A model generated the notes under the pieces. The model ran no database searches and had not been told where the DNA came from. It saw nothing but the letters and a program-made list of their open reading frames with translations. A stretch of DNA of 64,000 bases from Lasiosphaeria ovina (taxonomy: Eukaryota > Ascomycota > Sordariomycetes > Sordariales > Lasiosphaeriaceae). Both the position numbers and the translations under genes were made by a program. Below are positions 33,880-43,615 of the stretch, one piece after another. Position 1 is the stretch's first letter. Every line of letters begins with the position of its first letter. The DNA lies in assembly GCA_033439765.1 (NCBI GenBank), contig JAULSN010000003.1, positions 1,860,001-1,924,000 of the forward strand, read 5' to 3'.

Positions 33880-34448
33880 TCAAGGCCTGGTCGGGGGGCT
33901 CGGAGGGGGGGGCCGGGGAGGGTTGGTCGGCGTCCCGCGGAACTGGTTGCGGACCTCGTCGATGAAATGCTTCAAGAAGCCGTCGGCCTGCGTCTTCTGG
34001 GGGTCGGCTGCAGACGAGATCCCTTGTCAGCATCAAGGCCTCATCTCTCCAGTGTGCGTTCGCATCGTACCGGTCGCCTCTCCAGGGCGCAACGGCTCGT
34101 GGGGGTCTCGGCCATAGCGGATGTCTTCGACGGTGCGATGGATGCGGCGGACGCCTCGGTGGAAGCCCGGGCTCTTGAGGATCTGTCGCGTTCGGGGGGG
34201 GAACAAGGTCAGCAAACCAGCTCTGCTATGGTCCGAGACTGTGGTTCGGGGGTGGCTGCGGAGGGCGTACTTGGGCGATGATCAAATCCTAGCAGAAGCG
34301 CGTCAGCACGTCAGTCGGGTCGAGTCGCAATGGTGCATTGTCATTTGCGCTGCTATGGGCGCTGTGGCGAACCGCTGGGAAGGGGGGCGCCTGCTCGTAC
34401 CTCAACCCTCAGGTAGACGGTCATGAAGATTCGACCCCACGGAGCCAT
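33880..34448 (-). CDS. Mrx7-like small mitochondrial protein (MIOREX component 7 family)
   Basis: Four tiny exons were assembled from splice signals: 34448-34401, 34288-34271, 34182-34071 and 34007-33880, giving 101 residues with perfect phase. Exon 2 is only 18 bases (DLIIAQ), preceded by a CTGAC branch point and TGCTAG acceptor and followed by a GTACGC donor. The protein reads ILKSPGFHRGVRRIHRTVED, then HEPLRPGE, then DGFLKHFIDEVRNQFRG, and ends in a proline-rich tail. This pattern (SPxFHR.V..IH followed by FL.HF..E...Q..G) is that of fungal Mrx7 proteins, which in yeast associate with mitochondrial ribosomes and expressosomes. The match is from memory of the family pattern. The first exon start is the only ATG that keeps phase. 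Long-ORF methods would miss this gene. Confidence 0.7.
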
Positions 34449-36208
34449 CTTCACAGACGTTGATCCTCACATTCGACGCAGGATGCAAGATGTGGTGGGC
34501 AACAACGATCTAGACTTTGTTGGATTGATCATGGTCGAGATTCCAGAACCCCACCTCGCTTCGCAAGCCGACGATCCGGGGCTTGGAGAACCTGGCTAAT
34601 TAGTCATCATCCTCAACAGCAATGACGATTGGAGAAGGACCCACAAATCCTGGTCATTTTTGTCTTTGAGTTTTCGCAGCCTTTTTCTTCGTTTCCGCAT
34701 AGGATTGGGTACCTTACTTGGAAGTTGGGATCAAAACCTGAGTTTACCAAGACAGCCTTTCGCCTCGGAAACTACCTAACCACCTAGGTAACTCTTTGCA
34801 ATAGACTTTGCCCATCAAAAGGCGGTTGAGTTGGTTTGGTACTACGTGTCCGTACTGGGCGACAGACCGACGGGGCCGCCGCATGCGTCGACAACCTCTC
34901 CACAACAGGTCAAAGTCAAAGACCAAACGGCCAGATTGAGCCAACACCGCAACCCTGCTTACACAGGTATCTGCCTATCAGCCAAGCGATCTTAATTCAA
35001 TAATTACTACTTTCATCTCAAAAGTCATATGTTTAAGCGTCAGAACTTCTCTCTCTCAATATCGAATATTGACAATCTCTTGCTGGATGACTGGCCTTTT
35101 TTCTGATTCTCATGACTGGCTTGTTTTTGAGAGGTCCAGCAGTGATCGACAGTTGAGCGACTCCCCCTCACAAGCTCACCTTGACGCTCACTCACCCACA
35201 CCTTCCCCACATGCACCGAGCCGGGCAGTTCCAGCCGCGCAAATTGCTTCACCACTATGCCTGCTCCTCGCCAATCGACCGATAGCGGGCGTGATATGCC
35301 GAAAGGGGTCCGTTATCAGTCGAGGCAAGATAGATGTCGACACCTCTTTGTGTGAATCGTCTGCATACGCCGCCGGTCTGTGCGCCGAGGAAGAAACCCG
35401 GTTGGGTTCTGGAAACTCACGATAATGCACCTCATCAAGCCATTATTGGAAACTCTGCTTCCTCAGGTTGACCCCGCCATATTTTTTGACAGTTGACTAG
35501 CGTCAGGGGAAACGAAGAACCGCAGTCTGGCATGCACGTCGCGTCTCCAAGGTACGCGTTCATGCTTATATCCCCGGAAGGATGTGCCTCCAATGATTGG
35601 ATGGCTCGTCTGTCGGGCGCATAGCCTCGGCCTGCTTCGTGAAGAGCAAACTCCTCTATCTGAGCCCGCCCTTGTTGATGCGCTGCGGACAAACAGACAA
35701 TGGGTGCATTTTGCAGCGCCGACAGTTTAGACCAAGTTCCCCATCCCGTCTCGGCGAAACAGCCGCTTCGGTTATTGTGGACGGCTTTTCCAGCATCTCC
35801 AAAGGAGCCAAAGACGGCACGGCTGAACCTCACCGGCCCGCAGCGAGACCACCCCCCCTGCCAACAGGCAAAAGGAAGGCATAGCGAGGCGCACTCTGTC
35901 TGTTTCACCAATGCCAAAACAGCCCTGTCGGTGTGCGTGTCTCTTGACCTCGTGGCCCAGATGCACAGGCTAATCGTGAGCAGGCCGAGAACCAAGTCCT
36001 GGGAAGACGGCTCACCGCAGAGCTAGGTCATAGCTCTCTTCCGCATTGGTGCTGCTTCCGTCTTGGTGCCACTTCCGCATGAACATGGGCATGGGCTGGC
36101 CACCCGTGGCCGAGCGCACCCCTAAATCCGTGCGTGCGCCCGTGTCCGCGACTTGCAGAACCGACGCGCGCCATCGCGCTGTGATCATGTCGCTTCAGTC
36201 GCATCAAA
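34449..36208. other. Intergenic 1.8 kb between divergent genes
   Basis: This separates the Mrx7-like gene (-) and the SesB-NACHT gene (+) and should hold both promoters. Open frames such as 35435-35995 on the reverse strand show no domain and atypical composition. Confidence 0.5.
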
Positions 36209-39200
36209 ATGAAGGCGAAGGAGGACGCGATCAAATCGGTCGGCCTCTCGCTTCTCTATGAGCCTGATGAGCCGACGGACCCCGTACTCGAGTGAGTGTT
36301 CTTTTCGTAAACACACGAGCGAGTCATGTAAAGGGGCTTTGTCTAACCAAAACAAACACAGCATCGTCCTGATCCATGGCATCGGCGGTCACCCCGTCCG
36401 AACGTGGAAATGCCAGGGCCCCGTGCGCCAGATACCGACGACGCCCAGCTCCACCATAAACCTTTCCTCGTTCCGAAAGAGATTGAGGAAGACAGCACCC
36501 ACGGCGCAGCTGAGACGGTCAAACTCGGAACCTCTCCTGGTCCTGGAGAACAACCGCTCTACGGGTCGGACGAGGAACGTGCTCCGCAAGAACTCACTCA
36601 AGTCGACTTCGAGACTAAAGCTCACCGACTTTGCTACCGAAGCAGGGGAAAAGGCCCACCAGGGCAAGACAGAGGTCTTTTGGCCCGTCGACCTCCTCCC
36701 AGCGACGTGCCCAAATGTCAGGGTGTACACTTGGGGCTACCACACGCTCGTCGTGGACAAAAAGCCGCTCAGTCTGCAGAATGGCATCTTCTCCCACGCC
36801 GGTGAGCTGTTGGTCGAGCTCGCAAGCAATCGAGCAGCGCTGGGCGATGCAGCTAGGCCGATAGTCTTTATAACACACTCAACCGGGGGCATCTTGTTGA
36901 AGGAGGTAACTACCGCCCCCGCATGGAACAGCTTAACCGCAGCAGACAGATCTGACCTGTGTTAGGCATTGCGGCTATCCGAGCTTGAACGCGATGGTCC
37001 TCTGAAAGAGATACTGTCGTCAACCTCTGCAGTCATGTTTCTGGGGGCACCCCACCGAGCGACCGAGCACTCGACCATGGCGGATGCCATCAAGAGCATG
37101 GCCAGCATCACTCTGCGCGTCGACTCCAATGACTTTGTTCTGCAGGAGTTGAGCGGCGCAAATAGCCCCGAGGCTGAGCTGGGGCGGCAGACCTTTGTGA
37201 GGCTATGGAACGACTACAACTTCAAGGTCAAGACGTTCCAGGAATCCGTCGTCACGAGCTATAGGTTCTTGGATCTCAGAGCAGAAGCTGTAAGTGGGGG
37301 CACAAGCTACAGCGAGTCTTCCGTCTCACCTCTCTAATACACCCCCAGACGGTCCGTCGCTTAGGAAGTTTCATTGGTGACCCGAGAGAAAGTGCCGAGA
37401 CTATTGGCTCTTCGCACGCGGACATGTGCAAGTTTGGCTCGTCCGACGATCCGGGATACAGGGCTCTCGCCAGCTCTCTGGTCAGGTTCATAACCAACGA
37501 AGAGGACCAGGTAAGGACTCGATTGTTCTCTGAAAGCCGTGGCTCAAGCTAACCGCCATTGCTAGCGGCATACTCTTAACACGAAAGAAACAGGTAGGCC
37601 GGTGCGAAGTACTTGGAAATACTAAGCTGACATGGTCTTAGAGTGCTTGGCGGCACTTGTCAGGCCTCACTTCGCCTTCTCTGAAACACATCCAGCGACC
37701 TCGTACCCGGGGACATGCCTTTGGCTGTACGACTTGAACGACTTCCAGGCCTGGCACCACCGCATTGGCAGCAACAAGAACAAGATCCTGTGGATAAGGG
37801 GCGAATCCGGCTGCGGGAAAACCATACTGCTGAGGTCGCTTCGGATGAGACTAGAACGGCAATGGGCCGGAGCTGGGAGCTCGTTTATCTGGAGCAGTGC
37901 CGAGGGGTACGATACCAACAGCATCTTCTTCCCCGGCACGTCTCGGCCGCAGCACGAGATCAATCCTGCCAACGTCTACCGCAACGTGCTGGCCCAACTC
38001 TTTCTCCAAGACCCGCACCTCCGCAAGGCGCTCCTCACCCTGTACAACCAGCCCCGCGATGATCCGCAAACGCTCGACGACGCCCTCGTGGTTTCCTTCT
38101 TTGCCGACGACTACATCGACCGTAGGGTTGAGACGCCCACCCGGCGGACCTTCATATTTGTTGACGTCGCCGACGACGCCGACTCGGCTTACGTCGAGGA
38201 GCTCATCTGCCGCTTGGCCCAGCTCGCTCGCAACTCGGACTTTAGCATCTGTGTTGCCAGCGCCTACCACCCCGAGCTCGAGGAACTAAGCTCGGTCAGT
38301 ATCGTTATGCACCTGCGCAATACGGACGACATCCTGCGGTACGTCAACCTCAACCTGGTGGCAGAGTGGGAGGAGCGCAACCGCACCGTCGTGCGGATCG
38401 GCCAGAAAGCCTGCGGCATCTTCCTGTGGGCCGAGATTGTCGTCAACATCCTGAACGCGGCCATCATGGAGGGCGCGTCGCAGGAGATCATCGAGGACAC
38501 GCTGGAAGAGGTCCCCGGCGATCTGCACGGCTTGTACGAGTGGATGCTGGCGACGCTCAACGACACGGAAAAGGCCGAGGCCCTGATCCTGTTTCAGTGG
38601 GTGATTCTAGCGGCAGAGCCGATGCGCCTCAACGACCTGTTCGTCGCCGTGAGGCTGACCGAGACTTCGCCGTTCAAGTCGTTTGACGAGCTTGGGCCCT
38701 TCATGGCTCTGCACGTGGGGCTGCCCATCTCCATGCGCGAGTTGCGGCAGCTGCGCAACTCGGAAATCACATCCGATACACCATATCAGTTTCACCGGTG
38801 GCTTCGGGCGCGGTCCATCGGCCTGCTGGAGCTCAAGTCGGACAACCGCCAGGTTGTCGTCAACGAGCCGCTTGGGCTGCAAAGAGTCCAACCAATCCAC
38901 AGCTCTGTCCGCTCCTTCTTCCTGTCGGGGCGGGGGTTTGCCTGCTTGGCCGAAGGCTGCACCTCGCTCCCGCCGACGCTCTCGACCGAGGACTTTATCG
39001 ACATATCGCACTACTCGCTCCTGCGCGCCTGCTTGACGTACCTCAACATGCGCGACTTTGAGCATCTCGGTGGCCAGGGAAACACGAACCACCACCACCA
39101 CCACCACCAGCAGCAAAATCAACAACTCTCGCCCCTCTCCATCCCGGAGTCGCCGTTCCGGCAGAAAAACGTCTTTGACCAGCGCAACCTCGTCATGTCG

Positions 39201-39785
39201 AGCTACCCGTTCCTGCAGTACGCCGTCGACAACCTGCTCTTCCACATGCTCAGCCCGCGCTTCTTCCGGTACTTCTTGCCGCAGCGCGAGCTCTTCCTCG
39301 CGCTGTCGGCGAACCGCTTCCGCCTGTGGCGCCGCTGGAGCTCGCTGCTGGGCACGGCCGATCCGGCCGCCATCCTCGCCAAGCACCACGGGGCCGCCGC
39401 CGCCGCCGCGGCGCTGCTGAGCCCCGTGTTTGGCGCCCGCTACCGCCTCGAGCGCGTCTTCAGAAAGCTCGGCCGCGTGTCGTCGTCGTCCCGCGCGGCG
39501 AACTCTGGCGGTGGAGCGGCGTCGCTGATGTCGCCCATCACGCCGATCGGCCCGGCCTCACCAAAGACGCCCAAGTCGGCGTCGTCAGACAAGGCGCTCT
39601 GGACGCCGCAAACGCCAAAGTTCAGGCTGCCATCCAAGCTGAGGCCGCCCAAGCTGAGCCTACCCGTGCCTTCCGCTCGCAGCCCCATGAAGAGCCCCGT
39701 CAAGAACCGCTCCAGGATTCCCCTGCGCCCGGCGATGCAGGGACGGCTGGATCTGCGCGGCGTCAGTCTCGGGCTGGCGGTGTGA
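36209..39785 (+). CDS. SesB hydrolase - NACHT NLR-type protein
   Basis: Six exons are inferred: 36209-36291, 36362-36905, 36966-37289, 37349-37510, 37566-37593 and 37642-39785, giving 1,094 residues. The N-terminal SesB-type alpha/beta hydrolase opens with IVLIHGIGGHPVRTWK, then EVFWPVDLLP, VYTWGYHTL, and the nucleophile elbow FITHSTGGILLKE with Ser about 201; SAVMFLGAPHR and SSHADMCKF (His about 340) complete the pattern, so this copy looks catalytically able. A NACHT/STAND ATPase follows: Walker A GESGCGKT at about 434-441 and Walker B-like FIFVDVADDAD. Helical post-NACHT blocks include GIFLWAEIVVNIL and VQPIHSSVRSFFL. No ankyrin, WD40 or TPR repeats are seen; instead the tail has a His/Gln run and a basic Ser/Pro-rich region with many SP and TP pairs. 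NLR proteins of this class act in fungal non-self recognition and cell death. The 28-base fifth exon is unusually short but phase-correct. Confidence 0.88.
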
Positions 39786-40512
39786 GATGGTGATTTTGTC
39801 GGGGATGAAAGTGTAGAGATAGATGTTTGTACTTGTTTAAAGGCCTGGGTTGTGGTCTGCTTCATGTAAATACTGTACTGTTTATGGATTTACAGGATTG
39901 ATTTTTGACTCCTCTCCTAATCACAACAAGGACAACACATCTTGCAAGCCGATCTACTGATCGCAAACACCCTCCGCCGCTGTCCCCGAAGCGCAGATCG
40001 CGGCCCACCTGTACTGTACCAGCGGAGCAAAGCGCGAATGGGGCACGTCCAGAAAATTGCAATTTAGCCGCACTGGACGAGGGTAATATGTACCTGCATA
40101 AGAACCGCGACGACAGCCGCACGCGACCCTGCCTGCCGGGCAAAGTTGGGGAACCGTCCAGCACTGGCGCGCTTATAAGCTTCGCTTGGGGTTGCGGGGA
40201 CGCCAAATCAAATAAGCTGGGCGTTTGGGTTTTGGCGAGGAGATTCGCTACGGACTGCCGGCCGAGGTCTGGAGGTGGGCCAATCCCGCGGAGGTGGGAT
40301 TATTGCTGGTGGGTTTACTGGCGTCCCAGACAATGCAAGCAATATACCTACCTAGGCTTGATGAGGGGATCCTGGTCGCAATTTTTGGGGTTATAGGTGC
40401 GATGATAAACAAGCTCCGTCCTGTAGTTGTGTTATAAAACTCTTTCGGGGACTAATTTCTCAGACATAGATGTTATTGTAGGATTTGGTATCGTCTACTA
40501 AGCTCCTCGTCT
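39786..40512. other. Intergenic 0.7 kb
   Basis: This is the 3' flank of the SesB-NACHT gene and probable promoter of the GH51 gene. No coding sequence is supported. Confidence 0.5.
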
Positions 40513-43137
40513 ATGTCTGTCTCACTGTTCCTGGCCGTGGCGGCTCTGCTGCCATGGCAAGCCGCCGCAGTGGACCTGTTTGTGCGCTCGACCGGCGGCA
40601 ACGCCAGCTCGCCCATCATGTACGGCTTCATGCACGAGGTAAGATGCCAACCAATTCCGGCACAAACCTCCCTCCTTTCTCCTTTGTAGTTCCTCTTCGT
40701 GCCTCATGTCCCTTACAGACGGCTCACGAAGCCTCCATAGCCCAAGCACAAACTAACAGTTCCAGGACATCAACAACTCGGGCGACGGTGGCATCTATGC
40801 CGAGCTGATCCGCAACCGCGCCTTCCAGGGCAGCGCTGCCTTTCCCGCGAGCCTCGACGGCTGGTCGAGCGTCGGGCTGGCTGCGCTGACCCTGCAGCAG
40901 CGGTCTCCTCAGGCTTCGCCGCTGTCGGCCGCGCTGCCGAACTGGGTGCGCGTGACTGCGACCCCCTCCCAGGAAAATAACACGACAACAGCCGTCGGCC
41001 TCGCCAACGCCGGGTTCTGGGGCATGGACGTGCGCGTGCAGAACTACACAGGCTCCTTCTTCGCGCGCGGCGCGTACGCGGGCGCCTTTACCGCGTCGCT
41101 GCAGTCGGCTCTCACCGGCGAGCTGCTCGCCAGTGTGCAGGTCCCGAGCAAGCTGGCTGCGGGCAAGGGCAACGGGTGGACGGAGCATGCGTTCACGCTG
41201 ATCCCGGGAAAGGCGGCGGCGAATAGCAATAACTCGTTTGCCATCACGTTTGACGCGGCGGTATGTTGAGGATCGCTTTTCTCCTGTTGTGGAAGAGGAA
41301 GGGGGAGGTGGGTTATTGTGGCTGTTGCTGACGTGGATTCAGGGGCTGGATGGCGAGACGCCCTTCCTCGACTTCAACTTGATCAGTCTCTTTCCGCCAA
41401 CGTACAAGAACCGCGCCAACGGGCTGCGCATCGACATTGCCGAGGCCATTGCGGAGCTAAAGCCGGTAAGTCAATCCACGCCTCACAAATTCATGGTGGT
41501 GGGAAAAGAGCTGACAGACGTGGCAACGCACGCAGAGATTCCTCCGCTTCCCCGGCGGCAACATGCTCGAGGGCGACACGCTCACGACCTTCTGGAAGTG
41601 GAACGAGACCATCGGGCCACTCAAGGACCGCCCCGGCATGGCCGGCGTGTGGAAGTACCCGCTCACCACGGGCCTTGGTCTCGTCGAGTACATGCAGTGG
41701 TGCGACGACATGGAGCTTGAGCCAAGTAAGCGGCACACACATCCACATCCACGAGACGGCCGTGTCTGCCGCAAAAATCTAACCTGACCCAAAACCCAGT
41801 CCTAGCCGTCTGGGACGGCCTCGCGCTCGACGGGACCTTCGTACCACAGTCCCAAATCAGCGAAGCAGTACAATTCGCGCTCGACGAGATCGAGTTCCTG
41901 ACGGGCGACGCGGCGACGACGAAGTGGGGCGCAGCGCGCGCGGCGCTGCTGGGCCACGCCGCGCCGTGGAGGATCCGCTACGTCGAGATCGGGAATGAGG
42001 ATTGGCTGGCGGGCCGCCCGACGGCGTACGACTCGTACCGGGCGTACCGCTTCGAGGCGTTCGCGACGGCTTTCGGTCGGAACTACCCTGCCATCCAGCT
42101 CATCGCGTCGCCGTCCGTGTTTGATGACATGGTTATTCCTGCGCCGGCTGCGGGTGATTATCATCCGTATCTCACGCCTGATGAGTTTGTGGCTAGGTTC
42201 GGCAAGTTTGATGCGCTGACGACGCAGAATCAGACTCTGATCGGTATGTTGTTTCTGTTTTGTGTCTTTCTTTGGAAGTGAGAAAGTTACAGCCCGGGAG
42301 CGGAACAGGCTGACAACGTGGCTTGCTTGCTACTAATTAGGCGAGGTCGCAGCCGTCCACCCCAACGGCGGCCTGGGCTGGGCCGACGGCAACACGCTGA
42401 TGGCGAACCCGTGGTGGGGGGGCAGCGTCAGCGAGGGCATCTTCATGATCGGCGCCGAGCGGAACGGAGACAAGGTCATTGGGGCCGCATACGTAAGTGT
42501 CCTGTGCCGTGTGTTGTGATTCCCTGCCGAAAGACTGCCGGACTGACGCCTTCTGTATAGGCCCCCGGGCTCCGCAACCTCAACCGTTGGCAATGGGGTA
42601 TGACGCTGCTACAGCACGCCGCGGACCCGGCACTGACGACCCGCTCCACGAGCTGGTACGTCTGGCGAGTAAGTTTTCACCCACCCCCCCACCCCCCCCC
42701 CCCCCACACACACACTCAGAGAAAACACTGACACCTAACCCGCCACAAAGCTACTAGCCAGCCATGAAATCACGCACACGCTGCCCGTCACCGACGCGGC
42801 GGGCAGCGGCGTCGGGCCGCTGTACCACGTTGCCGGTGCCGGCAAGGACGGGCAGCGCATCTTCAAGGCCGGCGTGTACAACACGACACAGCCCGTGGCC
42901 GTGGCCGTGCGGTTTGAGGGGGTGGCAGCCGCGAGCACGGCGACCTTGACGGTGCTCAGCGGCCCGGACGATGCGTATGGGTTTAACGACCCCTTTACGC
43001 GCGTCAACGTGGTCAACGAGACGACGTCTACTATGGTGGCCGGCAAGGACGGCGTGTTCGCTTTTAGTCTACCACGACTGAGCATCGCTGTGCTGGAGAC
43101 GGCGGCGGAGAAACGTGTTGGTTCGTTAAGAGGATGA
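40513..43137 (+). CDS. Secreted GH51 alpha-L-arabinofuranosidase
   Basis: Eight exons are inferred: 40513-40638, 40766-41260, 41343-41465, 41536-41725, 41800-42243, 42341-42492, 42561-42668 and 42751-43137, giving 674 residues with all phases closing. A signal peptide ([19 protein letters not shown]) is followed by [20 protein letters not shown], the conserved start of secreted fungal GH51 enzymes. Core motifs are [48 protein letters not shown] (acid/base Glu) and GEVAAVHPN (candidate nucleophile Glu). The C-terminal beta-sandwich is present. The enzyme removes arabinose side chains from arabinoxylan or arabinan outside the cell. Length fits the family (about 650). It lies tandem and co-oriented with the SesB-NACHT gene but has no obvious functional link to it. 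A C-rich tract lies in the last intron. Confidence 0.95.
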
Positions 43138-43375
43138 GACCGTACGAACAGGATGACAGGATCGCACCCTATCAATCTCATAATGTAATTAGCCGCAGAA
43201 AGCCAGGATGCTCCAGCCCCCGAGACGATAATAATCCACTAATAAGTGATAATTGAGGCGGGATGAAGTGTTTGCGTATCACGGCCCGTGGAAAAATGTA
43301 GACCTTGACCTTTTCGCCATTTCATGCCGGGGAACTAGTTAATTGGGGGTCCTAGCCAGCTGGCAATCTCTTTGT
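43138..43375. other. 3' flank of GH51
   Basis: Short non-coding gap between the GH51 stop and the FTA2-like fragment on the opposite strand. Confidence 0.5.
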
Positions 43376-43615
43376 TTAGACACGACATTTCGGATAGTCA
43401 GAGTAAGCAAAGGAGGGCCAGGGGACTGGGTTATAGAATCCTACCATTTTGAGAGCATACTCGGTCCCGTTGACCCGGACCTTCCAAACGGCGCCTTCAT
43501 AGTCCTCTTCGGCATTCCCAAGCGGCTCGAGGAATTCAATTTCGGCTTGGCCGTTGTTGAAGGGCGCGAGCTTGGGACCTGGGACTTGGGGGAGCGGGAG
43601 GCGGGGTTGAGACAT
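43376..43615 (-). pseudogene. Truncated FTA2-like (Sim4 kinetochore subunit FTA2 family) fragment
   Basis: A 79-codon reverse frame starts MSQPRLPLPQVPGPKLAPFN, then IEFLEPLGNAEEDYEGAVWK and VRVNGTEYALKMV, and stops soon after YSDYPK. This is the N-lobe-like start (beta strands plus the ALK lysine) of the kinase-related FTA2 family that is expanded in filamentous fungi. Full-length members are several hundred residues, and downstream sequence shows no continuation, so this is a fragment. The start Met matches the family start. It may be an unexpressed gene relic left by rearrangement; a short functional product is less likely. Confidence 0.6.

Noticed and set aside
34423..34599. 58-codon forward frame beginning MKIRPHGAIFTDVD
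   Set aside because: It overlaps antisense to the first exon of the better supported Mrx7-like gene and has no recognised domain.
35435..35995. 186-codon reverse frame
   Set aside because: No motif, irregular composition, no splice partners; lies in the shared promoter region of two divergent genes.
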